64,000 nucleotides of DNA from Thermincola carboxydiphila (GTDB taxonomy: Bacteria; Bacillota; Thermincolia; Thermincolales; UBA2595). Made by a program: the position numbers and the translations under genes. The notes beneath the pieces are model-generated. The model was not told where the DNA came from and ran no database searches. It was given only the letters and a program-made list of their open reading frames with translations. Positions 20,239 to 28,693 of the stretch are shown in pieces. Each line of letters begins with the position of its first letter. Position 1 is the first letter of the stretch. Location: assembly GCA_016841725.1 (NCBI GenBank), contig JAENYP010000001.1, positions 422,440 through 486,439 on the forward strand, read 5' to 3'.

Positions 20239-20277
20239 AAAAAACTCCTTACCGGCTCACGACAAGCCAATAAGGAG
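20239..20277 (-). terminator. Attenuator terminator before pyrB
   Basis: On the minus strand CTCCTTATTGGCT pairs with AGCCGGTAAGGAG across a 6-7 nt loop and is followed by six T residues. It lies downstream of the PyrR-type binding loop at 20303-20333, so it is the regulated terminator of the pyrR-pyrB junction. Confidence 0.85.
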
Positions 20278-20302
20278 GTAAATACGCAAAACGTCTACCT
20301 GC

Positions 20303-20333
20303 CCTTATTGGCCTCACAGGACCAGTTTAAAGG
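20303..20333 (-). promoter_or_regulatory. PyrR RNA-binding loop before pyrB
   Basis: The minus-strand RNA reads CCTTTAAA, then GGTCCTGTGAGGCC, then AATAAGG, matching the PyrR anti-antiterminator pattern (a GTCC..G.GAGGC core with TTTAA and AAGG flanks). It ends one base before the pyrR stop codon. UMP-bound PyrR would favour the terminator at 20239-20277. Confidence 0.85.
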
Positions 20334-20334
20334 G

Positions 20335-20946
<612 letters not shown>

Positions 20947-20966
20947 CTACAAAAAAACAGCACATT

Positions 20967-20997
20967 AAAAAGCCTGCTCACTGAGACGCAAGCAGGC
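20967..20997 (-). terminator. Attenuator terminator before pyrR
   Basis: On the minus strand GCCTGCTT pairs with GAGCAGGC, followed by TTTTTAA. It follows a PyrR loop at 21031-21060 and precedes the pyrR start by about 85 bp. Confidence 0.8.
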
Positions 20998-21030
20998 ATA
21001 GTTTCCCCAAAATAAATAACTACTATGTTC

Positions 21031-21060
21031 CCTTACTAGCCTCTCGGACTAATTTAAAGG
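21031..21060 (-). promoter_or_regulatory. PyrR RNA-binding loop in the pyrR leader
   Basis: The minus-strand RNA reads CCTTTAAATTAGTCCGAGAG then GCTAGTAAGG, close to the Bacillus PyrR-binding consensus. Confidence 0.9.
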
Positions 21061-21074
21061 AGATATTTTTATTT

Positions 21075-21103
21075 AGTGTACCAGATGGGTAATAGAAAGT
21101 CAA
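21075..21103 (-). promoter_or_regulatory. Probable sigma-A promoter of the pyr operon
   Basis: TTGACT and TACACT are separated by exactly 17 nt, just upstream of the PyrR loop. The -35 overlaps the last codons of the preceding gene. Confidence 0.75.
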
Positions 21104-21981
21104 CTTTTAATTACCAGTGTGGCAATAATTTTGTCGACTACTGCCAGATCCTGTTCCATGGCTTCAGAATTGGTTTCAACACTGTAAACCATGTTACCGC
21201 TGCCTGCTTTCCGGGCCGAAAAAATGTAGGTATAGGGAAGTGAACTCACATAAATATTCGCCTTGGTCATTCTCAGAGAGGTGTTTGTTTCACTTTCCAG
21301 GGTCCAGCCTTCGGACAGCAGCAGTTCTTTCTTCAATTTCATGATAGTTGCCAGGTCCCTGTTGTCATAAGTCAGCTCAAATTCTGTTTCCTCAGGACTC
21401 TCAATAATCAGGGCACTTCCTTCTGAGACAGATTCCCAGTCCCCCTCGGGGAACAGAACAGAACTGCCTGTTACAGGCTCAATATATTCTTCCCAGTCTG
21501 AGGTATCTACATTGATAACTGTAATTCTGCGGGCTGCTGCATCCCAGTCCACATTTGCGCCCATGGCTTCTCCCACGAATCTGAGCGGGACAAAAGTACG
21601 GTCTCCCTTTATCACGGCAGGAACGTCCAATGCCTGGGGTTTATTATCGACATAGGCCGTTTTGCTTCCTATGGCAACCTTGATAACGGTTCCGGAATCA
21701 GTTTCAATAAGAACTGTCCTGGTAGATGGCAGCCAGTCAACATATGCATCCAGAGCTTCAGCAATAAAACGCAGGGGAACAAGGGTCCTTTCCGAATCTA
21801 TGTAAGGAGCCTGGTCAGAGTAGTAGGGACGGTCATTGATATGTGACAGGTTTTCCCCGACAGTGAGTTTAACCACTTTGTAGAAGTCATAATAATCGAC
21901 CATTGCCGAAACAGGCGCCGCCAGTAAGCCAAGGGTCAAAATCAGGAACAGCATTACCATCATCTTTTTCATTTTGTGCAT
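21100..21981 (-). CDS. Exported protein with copper amine oxidase N-terminal-like (stalk) domain
   Basis: A 293-residue secreted protein. Signal peptide about 1-27 (MKKMMVMLFLILTLGLLAAPVSA). Two stalk-domain units follow (about 40-150), with the repeated LVPLRFIAEALDAYVDW / FVPLRFVGEAMGANVDW pattern, then a unique C-terminal domain (about 165-293). The stalk family is common on clostridial cell surfaces and has no amine oxidase activity by itself. I choose ATG 21981 behind GGGAGGGG. The C-terminal domain is not recognised. It is a single gene with its own promoter (22021-22050). Confidence 0.85.
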   Translation of the reverse strand: MHKMKKMMVMLFLILTLGLLAAPVSAMVDYYDFYKVVKLTVGENLSHINDRPYYSDQAPYIDSERTLVPLRFIAEALDAYVDWLPSTRTVLIETDSGTVIKVAIGSKTAYVDNKPQALDVPAVIKGDRTFVPLRFVGEAMGANVDWDAAARRITVINVDTSDWEEYIEPVTGSSVLFPEGDWESVSEGSALIIESPEETEFELTYDNRDLATIMKLKKELLLSEGWTLESETNTSLRMTKANIYVSSLPYTYIFSARKAGSGNMVYSVETNSEAMEQDLAVVDKIIATLVIKS

Positions 21982-22020
21982 ATATTCCCCTCCCGGTTCT
22001 ATTTTGTTAATACCAACACC

Positions 22021-22050
22021 ATTATACAATTTTGTATAGCCTGACTTCAA
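22021..22050 (-). promoter_or_regulatory. Probable sigma-A promoter of the stalk-domain gene
   Basis: TTGAAG and TATAAT are separated by 18 nt, about 40 bp before the start codon at 21981. Confidence 0.6.
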
Positions 22051-22194
22051 TCCTTAACAGGAAATTTTGTGCATTTTAGGCCCCCGCCCCCCGAAAATCT
22101 GTTTTTCTAACGTAGTATTAGGTGGAAGTTGTTCCAACTGGATTTACCCTTAAAATTATAATTAAGTTTGTGGAGATAAGCCCCAACGTCTCTA

Positions 22195-22237
22195 CCAAAA
22201 AGGAGCAGCCTGACTCAGCTGCTCCATTTTTTCCTTT
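22195..22237. terminator. Terminator downstream of kamA-ablB
   Basis: GGAGCAGC pairs with GCTGCTCC across an 8-nt loop, with runs of A/T on both sides (aaaaa before, attttttcc after), so it could act on either strand. On the minus strand it ends the kamA-ablB transcript after palindrome P1-2. Confidence 0.8.
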
Positions 22238-22271
22238 GTGCTCAAGGCTTTGCGCCTCGGGCTTTTTTTTA

Positions 22272-22594
22272 TAAGTAGCTCTCGGAAATGGCCCTGCTAT
22301 ATGGTGAGGCATTGTACAAGATTTTCCTAGTACTGACGCCGTTATGAATCTTGCTGCAAAGCACTGGCAACAAGGCAGGGAGTCCCCCGCATGTCCGAAG
22401 ATGGCGAAGGCCGCCGGGAAGTTTTGGCCTGCCAAAACGAGAGGCGGCCATCTTCTGAAAAAAGCCCAATGAGCCATCGAGTTCGGGGACGCTGCCTTGT
22501 TGCCAGGGGGTGGCAGCTAGACTCATAGGCGGCAGTGCGGAAAATTGGTACAATGCCTCACCATATAGCAGGGCCATTTCCGAGAGCTTACTTA
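22272..22594 (-). repeat. Palindromic repeat family P1, copy 2 (long form, after ablB)
   Basis: A 323-bp palindrome. The outer arms pair over more than 40 bp (agctctcggaaatggccctg and onward with the complement at 22544-22589). The inside holds a perfect ctggcaacaaggcag/ctgccttgttgccag hairpin and a gttttggcaggccaaaac palindrome. Read on the minus strand it aligns end to end with copy 5 at 58037-58350. Its edge coincides with the ablB stop codon (22592-22594). Confidence 0.85.
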
Positions 22595-23476
22595 TTTTAT
22601 ACTTTTTTCCCAGATATTCATATTTTCATACCTGCCGCCAATATCACAATTGTTTATCAGCCTGCCCCCGTACGTGTACCCCTTCTTGTACATCACTGCA
22701 TTAATGGGAGGGATTCCTGCCCTGGTAAGACTATACAGGCAGATTAGCTTTCTTTGGGCCAGTTTTTGCTCCAGGTGGTCAATAAGCATTGCCATGACTC
22801 CCCTGCCCCTGTGTTCCGGGAGGGTAACACAATCTGTAAGTTCAGCGCTCAGGTGCCTATTATCTATGTCGGCGGAAATTATTCCGGCAATTTCACTTTT
22901 ATATTCAGCTATTAGCATGATATTCCCTTCCCGCCCGGTGAGTTCTTCAAAATACCGGCGTTCCTCGACAGGACTGGGATAGGTTACAAAAACATCTCTA
23001 AAAATATCCATAACCGTATTTATATCATCATCTTTAAGAATTCGGATAGAATAATTTTTGCAATTACTGCTCTTATCCGCTCCGACACAGCTTCGTTTTC
23101 TCTGGAGAATTCTTTTCAGAATGAGGTCTTCATTAACTAAATGTTCACTGCCAAACCTGTCAGAACACAGAAACCGGCTGATTAAATAGACAGGATCACC
23201 TCTGAAATAAGTGTTCATCACACCTTCAAGCCTATAGCCGAGAGACAGAAACTTCTGCCAATCATTCCTATGTGAATAGACAATTATTTTCCCCGCCTGG
23301 GACTTACTGCCAAGAATTTCAATGTAATTTGCCAGGGCCCCAATATCACAAGCCTGATAATCCACCACGCGTATCCGCCTGCTGCGGCAGTCATTAACAG
23401 CCTCCACAGCAAACTCATCTGTGTTCATTTTTACTAAACTGGTTTCCCTGTCAAAGATGCCTTTTTCTTCAATCAT
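22592..23476 (-). CDS. ablB: Beta-lysine N6-acetyltransferase
   Basis: GNAT acetyltransferase making N-epsilon-acetyl-beta-lysine, a compatible solute, from the product of KamA. The 294-residue protein has an N-terminal AblB-type region and a C-terminal GNAT domain (about 145-290) with IAGIISADIDN and the acetyl-CoA loop LPEHRGRGVMAML. The ATGA overlap with kamA (start at 23476, kamA stop at 23473) shows coupling. Assignment rests on sequence pattern and the kamA neighbour. Confidence 0.9.
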   Translation of the reverse strand: MIEEKGIFDRETSLVKMNTDEFAVEAVNDCRSRRIRVVDYQACDIGALANYIEILGSKSQAGKIIVYSHRNDWQKFLSLGYRLEGVMNTYFRGDPVYLISRFLCSDRFGSEHLVNEDLILKRILQRKRSCVGADKSSNCKNYSIRILKDDDINTVMDIFRDVFVTYPSPVEERRYFEELTGREGNIMLIAEYKSEIAGIISADIDNRHLSAELTDCVTLPEHRGRGVMAMLIDHLEQKLAQRKLICLYSLTRAGIPPINAVMYKKGYTYGGRLINNCDIGGRYENMNIWEKSIK

Positions 23477-24747
23477 GATACCGTCCCACCATAGTTCTCC
23501 CGTCTTTTCTCCCTTGAGTTGCCTTTAGGAGTAAGGCTTATGCTTTGTTCACCAAACAGTTTGGCTACCCCCTCCCTTGATTTTATCCTGATACTTTTAC
23601 ACTCCCCGCACTCCATACAGGCAGCGGTCTTGTCATCAGGTTCGCGGTAGGAGCAGAGAACACCCTCATAATTCCTGAGAATAATTTTGTTTGTTGAATG
23701 GGAAACAACATACTGCGGCCCAACCGGGATTTTCCCCCCTCCGCCAGGTGCGTCAATAACATAAGTCGGTACTGCCAACCCAGTAGTGTGTCCCCTCAAG
23801 GTCTCCATTATTTCTATCCCCCTGGATACAGGAGTACGGAAATGTTCAATCCCCTGCGCCATATCGCACTGGTACAGGTAGTATGGCCTTACCCTGATTG
23901 TCAGCAGTTTCTGAAGCAGTTTTTTCATAACATTTGGGCAGTCGTTGATTCCGCGCAGCAGCACACTCTGGTTCCCCAGGGGTACCCCGGCTTCATTCAG
24001 CCTGTTGCAGGCATTTCTGGCTTCAGCGGTTATTTCCCGCGGGTGGTTAAAATGAGTATTAATCCAAACGGGATGGTATTTCTTGATAATCCTACAGAGG
24101 TCTTCAGTAATTCTCTGAGGCAGCACGACAGGGGTGCGTGTCCCTATCCTGATCATCTCAATATGCTTGATGAGCTTAAGGCTTCCAAGAATGTATTCCA
24201 CAGTTTCATCTGGGATTACCAGCGCATCACCCCCGGAAATAAGCACATCTCTGATGCCGGGATTATTCCTGATATAGTTGATTGCCCTGTCTAAGTATTT
24301 CTTGGGTAGCGCCTTGTCCGACTGGCCCGCAAAACGTCTTCTGGTACAGTGTCTGCAGTACATGGAGCACTGGTCGGTGACCAGGAAAAGCACCCTGTCG
24401 GGATACCTGTGGGTAATTCCCGGAACCGGCGAATCCCCTTCTTCAAACAGGGGATCTTCCATATCATACTGGGTGTGCTTTAACTCCAAAGCAGTGGGGA
24501 TAGCCTGTTTTCGGATGGGGCAGGAAGGGTCTTCACGGTTCATCAGGGCGGCATAATACGGAGTGACCGCCATGCGCAGGGACTGCAGGCATTCCGCTAT
24601 CCCTGTCTCCTCCTCTGGTGTAAGATTCACTATTCCCTGCAGGTCTTCAACACAGGTGAGCCTGTTGGATAACTGCCACTTCCAGTCATTCCACTGCTCT
24701 GGTTCAACTTCCTTCCACTTTTCAAACTTTTTATAATTAGCTAACAT
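23473..24747 (-). CDS. kamA: L-lysine 2,3-aminomutase
   Basis: Radical SAM, PLP enzyme converting L-lysine to L-beta-lysine. The 424-residue protein has the cluster motif CSMYCRHCTRRRF, the PLP-binding APGGGGKIP, and C-terminal cysteines CMECGEC. I use ATG 24747 (MLANYKKFEKWKEV) after AGGAGGA; 19 in-frame codons upstream would run into the leader terminator. The leader (24787-25090) carries a sigma-A promoter, structured RNA and a strong terminator, so the pair is probably controlled by attenuation. Confidence 0.94.
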   Translation of the reverse strand: MLANYKKFEKWKEVEPEQWNDWKWQLSNRLTCVEDLQGIVNLTPEEETGIAECLQSLRMAVTPYYAALMNREDPSCPIRKQAIPTALELKHTQYDMEDPLFEEGDSPVPGITHRYPDRVLFLVTDQCSMYCRHCTRRRFAGQSDKALPKKYLDRAINYIRNNPGIRDVLISGGDALVIPDETVEYILGSLKLIKHIEMIRIGTRTPVVLPQRITEDLCRIIKKYHPVWINTHFNHPREITAEARNACNRLNEAGVPLGNQSVLLRGINDCPNVMKKLLQKLLTIRVRPYYLYQCDMAQGIEHFRTPVSRGIEIMETLRGHTTGLAVPTYVIDAPGGGGKIPVGPQYVVSHSTNKIILRNYEGVLCSYREPDDKTAACMECGECKSIRIKSREGVAKLFGEQSISLTPKGNSREKRRENYGGTVS

Positions 24748-24786
24748 TACATTCCTCCTTATATTTTGTATAGGTTTCGGTTTGAA

Positions 24787-24850
24787 AATAAAAAACCCGG
24801 GCACTCTAACTCTCTTTCGCTAATGTCGAAAGAGAGTTAGAGTGCCCGGG
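24787..24850 (-). terminator. Perfect 24-bp terminator hairpin in the kamA leader
   Basis: Stem 24796-24819 pairs exactly with 24827-24850 around a 7-nt loop. On the minus strand it is followed by TTTTTTATTTT. It lies between the kamA promoter and its ribosome binding site, so transcription into kamA has to pass it. Confidence 0.92.
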
Positions 24851-25097
24851 TTTCGTCATCGCCTGACTCACCCTAAACCAAATGCCTGATTTATCCCCAG
24901 CCCCGGTCGATGTGACCGGAACTAAAAGAAGGCCCCAGCTCCCCAATTCAGATTTTTCCATTCAGGTTTCGGTTTGATAGCTTACATAACATCAACATGA
25001 CCCTTACAACAATCCACACCCGTTCAGAAGCCCCGGCGTATTGCTGCTCGAACCATACTTACTCCCTGAATTTACTTCACCTTAAATTTGCTCTTAT
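24851..25097 (-). ncRNA. Candidate cis-regulatory leader RNA of kamA-ablB, class unknown
   Basis: About 250 nt between the kamA promoter and its terminator hairpin, with no open reading frame of note. The minus-strand RNA can form at least two local hairpins: GTTCGAGCAGC with GCTTCTGAAC, and CCGGTC with GACCGG. The promoter-leader-terminator-RBS layout is that of a riboswitch or attenuator. I looked for lysine, cobalamin, SAM, TPP, glycine, c-di-GMP, c-di-AMP (ydaO) and T-box signatures and did not see them. Confidence 0.6.
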
Positions 25098-25126
25098 ATT
25101 TTACCATTAAATTACTTAATTGTCAA
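25098..25126 (-). promoter_or_regulatory. Sigma-A promoter of kamA-ablB
   Basis: TTGACA and TAAAAT are separated by 17 nt. The expected start near 25090 gives a leader of about 340 nt before the kamA ATG. Confidence 0.8.
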
Positions 25127-25175
25127 GCGGCAGTAGGGCCGCCGATTTAGCAGCCTTAGGCTCCGGGTGGCCGGC

Positions 25176-26192
25176 TTACTTTTGCTGAACTTTCAGCCCT
25201 GCAATAAGCTCCTGAAAATATGGCGGAATATCTGCCTGGAACTCCATAAATTGCCCGGTTACCGGATGCCTGAAGCCCAGAAGCAAAGCGTGCAGCGCCT
25301 GGCCCTTAAGGCCCAGGGCATCCTTTTTGGGTCCGTAAACAGTGTCTCCGGCCACCGGATGTCCCAGGTAAGCCATGTGTACCCTTATCTGGTGTGTCCG
25401 GCCTGTCTCCAAATGACATTCAACTAAGGTATAATGTTCAAAACGCTCCAAAACACGATACTTTGTTACAGCATTTTTGGAGTTTCTGGTAACCACCGCC
25501 ATTTTCTTGCGGTCTCTGGGGTCACGCCCCAGAGGGGCATCCACAATGCCCCCAGGCTCCCTTACAACACCGTTGACCAAGGCAATATATTTTCTGGAAA
25601 CAGAGTGTTCCTTGAGCTGTTCGGCCAGGCTCAAATGGGCATGATCATTTTTGGCCACAACCAGCAGCCCTGAGGTATCTTTATCAATTCTATGGACAAT
25701 ACCGGGCCTGATTACCCCATTGATACCCGAGAGGTCATCACAGTGATACAGAAGAGCATTTACAAGTGTCCCCGAAGAATTACCCGCCGCCGGATGAACA
25801 ACCATCCCCTGGGGCTTATTGACCACCAGCAGGTCACTGTCTTCATATACTATATCCAGAGGTATGTTTTCGGCCACAACCTCCTGCGGCTCAGGAACTG
25901 GGATTTTCACAAAGACCCGGTCCCCCTCCCTGACCTTATAGTTTGATTTAGCCACACCTCCGTTTACAGTAACGGCACCTGTTTCAACCAGTTTCTGCGC
26001 TCTGGTGCGTGAAAAATCGGGGTCAAGACCCGCAATAAAAACATCAAGCCGCAGTCCTTGTTCCTCCCCGGTGACACTTTGTTCCAGTTCCTGCCTGGCG
26101 CCGCTTAGTTCTTCAGGCGCATCATCCCATTCCCTGAATTCTTCTGATATTTCCGGTATTTCTTCTGTTCCTTTGTTTCCATTCATTTTCAT
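25176..26192 (-). CDS. rluD: RluA/RluD family pseudouridine synthase
   Basis: Converts uridine to pseudouridine in rRNA. The 338-residue protein has an N-terminal acidic stretch (about 1-42), an S4 domain (about 44-100, RLDVFIAGLDPDFSRTRAQKLVETG) and the catalytic HRIDKDTSGLLVVAK, then ETGRTHQIRVHMAYLGHPVAGD. The acidic N-terminus is longer than in most relatives. The start ATG 26192 overlaps the lspA stop (ATGA). The lspA-rluD pair is standard in Bacillota. The exact target site (RluD versus a paralogue) cannot be told. Confidence 0.9.
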   Translation of the reverse strand: MKMNGNKGTEEIPEISEEFREWDDAPEELSGARQELEQSVTGEEQGLRLDVFIAGLDPDFSRTRAQKLVETGAVTVNGGVAKSNYKVREGDRVFVKIPVPEPQEVVAENIPLDIVYEDSDLLVVNKPQGMVVHPAAGNSSGTLVNALLYHCDDLSGINGVIRPGIVHRIDKDTSGLLVVAKNDHAHLSLAEQLKEHSVSRKYIALVNGVVREPGGIVDAPLGRDPRDRKKMAVVTRNSKNAVTKYRVLERFEHYTLVECHLETGRTHQIRVHMAYLGHPVAGDTVYGPKKDALGLKGQALHALLLGFRHPVTGQFMEFQADIPPYFQELIAGLKVQQK

Positions 26193-26647
26193 ATCGGCTC
26201 CTGTTTCTGTTTTCCCATATCATTTCTCATAAGTTCTATAAAAAGTATTCCGACACCGATGACTATTCCGATATCAGCAATGTTAAATACCGGCCAGACC
26301 CTGAAATCAAAAAAATCGACTACCTGGCCAAATCTCAGGCGGTCTATAAGGTTCCCAACCGCACCGCCTACCTGAACCGCAAGCCCGGTTTTCAGGAGAA
26401 CCTTTCTTCCCGGAATCCGCCATGCAAAAAGAATAATCCCAAGCAGCACAATTACCGTGACAGTCACAAAAAATACCGTCTTATAAGGCAGCATACCAAA
26501 AGCTGCTCCCGGATTCATTACAAAAGTTATGTAAAACACCGGTTCAATAACAGGTATGGATTCACTTTGGGTCAGCCTGTTCATAACAAACCACTTGGAA
26601 AACTGATCTGCAGCCAGGAGTCCCAGGGCAATTAATATGTACCGCAA
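26189..26647 (-). CDS. lspA: Lipoprotein signal peptidase
   Basis: Type II signal peptidase that cleaves prolipoproteins at the membrane. The 152-residue protein has four membrane helices and the two catalytic aspartates in GGAVGNLIDRLRFG and VFNIADIGI. The start is TTG 26647 behind GGAGG. It would process lipoproteins such as the rhodanese protein at 55.1 kb. Confidence 0.94.
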   Translation of the reverse strand: MRYILIALGLLAADQFSKWFVMNRLTQSESIPVIEPVFYITFVMNPGAAFGMLPYKTVFFVTVTVIVLLGIILFAWRIPGRKVLLKTGLAVQVGGAVGNLIDRLRFGQVVDFFDFRVWPVFNIADIGIVIGVGILFIELMRNDMGKQKQEPI

Positions 26648-26826
26648 TGGCTGATACCTCCGTCAGTTTTAGTCAGTCTCTGTTCCCATATTTATTTGCT
26701 GCTTCATTTTATCATACGTACCAGCCAGATTCAAGATTACGAAGCCAAGGGATAACTACACATCATTGGTTGACAGAAAACAAGGATTACCCGACTGCAG
26801 TTACAGCATGGGCAACCCCCTTTGAT

Positions 26827-27567
26827 TCACAGGTGGGAAATATTCTGTGTCCCCTTCTTTTCCCTGCTGTGGATGGTTTCATCATCTTCACCGTCAAAGT
26901 CCTGATAAATCATCCCGTCAACATTCTTCTCGTACGGAATTTGTTCAACCCGCTCGACAGTGCCTACATTTTCATCGGCATCAATATACATGTGGTCAAA
27001 GTCGGTGACCCCGTGGACACTGATATCCTGGGGAGTCTCCGAGGTACCGAATCTGGCCACTGACTGCCAGGTATCCTCACCGTCAAACATTATTTCATCC
27101 TCGGCATCACCCAGTTCGAACTGGGAGTTATCATGTGTCAACCCGCCAAACGGGGGTACAATCACATCCTCTTCAATCGGCCTCGGATGCCGGTCTGGCA
27201 GTTGTTCCCCCTTCTCTTTACATTTAATGCACATAGTCGTGGCCGGCATAGCTTCTAACCGCTCCAGAGGAATCTCAGTACCACAGGTATCACACTTTCC
27301 GTAAGCGTCTTCTTTAATCTTTGTCAGGGCATCTTCGATTTTGGCCAAGTGTATTTGGGCGGCTTCCCTGAGGGCTATGTCCTTGCTGCGCTCAAAGGTC
27401 TCTGTTCCCAGGTCCGCCGGGTGATTGTCATACATTGAAAGTTCACTGATCGAATCCTGGATAGGAACCTCCAGGGCCCCTTCCTCCATGTGAGTTATCC
27501 GTTCTCTAATTTCCTGCCTCTCCTGTACCAGTCTCTGTCTGAACTGCTCCATCAGTTTCCTGTCCAT
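26827..27567 (-). CDS. yteA: TraR/DksA-type zinc-finger protein (YteA-like)
   Basis: A 246-residue homologue of Bacillus YteA. N-terminal coiled coil (about 1-80, MEQFRQRLVQERQEIRERI), then the C4 finger CDTCG...CIKCKEKGE, then a YteA-type C-terminal region rich in acidic residues (GEDTWQSVARFGTSETPQD). The function in Bacillota is unclear; DksA proteins bind RNA polymerase. Start ATG 27567 (MDRKLMEQ) is preceded by GGAGGCAG; the frame extends 16 codons up without a site. Confidence 0.85.
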   Translation of the reverse strand: MDRKLMEQFRQRLVQERQEIRERITHMEEGALEVPIQDSISELSMYDNHPADLGTETFERSKDIALREAAQIHLAKIEDALTKIKEDAYGKCDTCGTEIPLERLEAMPATTMCIKCKEKGEQLPDRHPRPIEEDVIVPPFGGLTHDNSQFELGDAEDEIMFDGEDTWQSVARFGTSETPQDISVHGVTDFDHMYIDADENVGTVERVEQIPYEKNVDGMIYQDFDGEDDETIHSREKKGTQNISHL

Positions 27568-27607
27568 GTCTGCCTCCTGAGTTGTGTCATAACTGCTGCT
27601 TGTCTGG

Positions 27608-28132
27608 CTACTCAATTATCCTGACAATTTCATCAACCGGCCTGCGTGCCGGTGACTCGTTTGTCTCTGCAGCATAACCGACAGGCACAATAGCAACCGG
27701 AATTTTGCCCCGGGGGATATCCATGGCTTCCATAACAATGGTCTCATCAAAGGAACCGACCCAGCAGGTCCCAAGTCCGTAACCTTCGGCAGCCAGCAGT
27801 ATGTTTTGCACGGCAGCCGCAGTATCCTGGATTACATACAAGTTGCGGCCCCGTTCCCGGTAACGGGCGGCCGCCATCTCGGGAACAGTACACACAACTA
27901 TCACCACCGGGGCTTCACCTATAAAACGCTGGTTTGCCGCTGCCGAAGCAAGCTCGTATTTTTTCTTTTCGTTATATATCACGTAAAATTCCCATGGCTG
28001 GACATTACCAGCACTGGGAGCCCATCTGGCGGCATCAATTATCCTGCCTATCGTCGCCCTGGGAACCTGTTCATTCTTAAATCTCCTGGTACTGCGTCTC
28101 TCCAGGATTGCTTCGATAACATCTTTGGTCAC
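27608..28132 (-). CDS. Nitroreductase family protein
   Basis: FMN-dependent nitroreductase-like oxidoreductase of 174 residues. It has the N-terminal RRSTRRFKNEQVP flavin-binding signature, ARWAPSAGNVQPW, and AAEGYGLGTCWVGSF. The substrate is unknown. Start GTG 28132 behind GGAGGGACAG. It is 40 bp before the yteA start on the same strand. Confidence 0.88.
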   Translation of the reverse strand: MTKDVIEAILERRSTRRFKNEQVPRATIGRIIDAARWAPSAGNVQPWEFYVIYNEKKKYELASAAANQRFIGEAPVVIVVCTVPEMAAARYRERGRNLYVIQDTAAAVQNILLAAEGYGLGTCWVGSFDETIVMEAMDIPRGKIPVAIVPVGYAAETNESPARRPVDEIVRIIE

Positions 28133-28149
28133 ACCTGTCCCTCCTTATT

Positions 28150-28464
28150 TTACTGAAGCTTAAGGTTGTTTTGTACAATTTTAACTATATCGGCAATGAA
28201 CTCCCCGATGACAGGCAGGTTAAGGACCTGCAGTCTCTGCAGGCTGTAAACAACCAGTGCACCAAGGAGGGTAAAGCCTACCGCCATTCCCAGCCCCCGG
28301 GCCACCCCGGCAAAAAAGTTAATATAGAACAACCTCCCGGGACGGTTCAGCAGGTCAACATATTCCGCAAGCTTCATTTTCTCCATTGCCGTCCCGAGTT
28401 CGTCGATTTTACGGGCCAGATAAGTTTCGTCCCCGTTTTGTTTCTTTTCCGCCAGCGCAACCAC
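28150..28464 (-). CDS. Small membrane protein of the DUF5665 type
   Basis: A 104-residue protein with an amphipathic N-terminus (KIDELGTAMEKMKLAEYVDLLNRP), a GLGMAVGFTLLGALVVYSL membrane helix (about 58-76) and a C-terminal amphipathic stretch. It matches the small DUF5665 proteins seen in spore formers; the function is unknown. The start is uncertain: GTG 28464 has a GCGGGG stretch rather close to it. Confidence 0.7.
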   Translation of the reverse strand: MVALAEKKQNGDETYLARKIDELGTAMEKMKLAEYVDLLNRPGRLFYINFFAGVARGLGMAVGFTLLGALVVYSLQRLQVLNLPVIGEFIADIVKIVQNNLKLQ

Positions 28465-28619
28465 CCCCGCAGGTTAGTAATAATTTGCCCAGTATGTTTT
28501 AATTAAACACATTTATTTATTATAAATTATATTTGCACTATTAACCTTTATAGAATCTTTTCCACAAATTTTCCCGAAGACCTTCCTAAACAGGTATTGT
28601 TCCAGAAAGTATTCTACAC

Positions 28620-28648
28620 AAAAAAAGGAGGGCTTATTAAGCCCCCCG
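28620..28648 (-). terminator. Terminator of the cytochrome cluster
   Basis: On the minus strand GGGGGGCTTA pairs with TAAGCCCTCC and is followed by seven T residues, about 45 bp after the 6-haem gene stop. Confidence 0.88.
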
Positions 28649-28693
28649 ATAATCTCAGAGTGTTTCCGAAACTGATTCCTGATTATTCAATTG

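Noticed and set aside
22272..22594. Insertion sequence
   Set aside because: Terminal inverted arms are present but there is no transposase frame inside any of the five copies; kept as a palindromic repeat family.
24851..25097. Lysine riboswitch before kamA
   Set aside because: The leader lacks the conserved L-box core (AGAGGTGC-type segment and loop E motif) as far as I can see, so I report it as an unassigned leader RNA.
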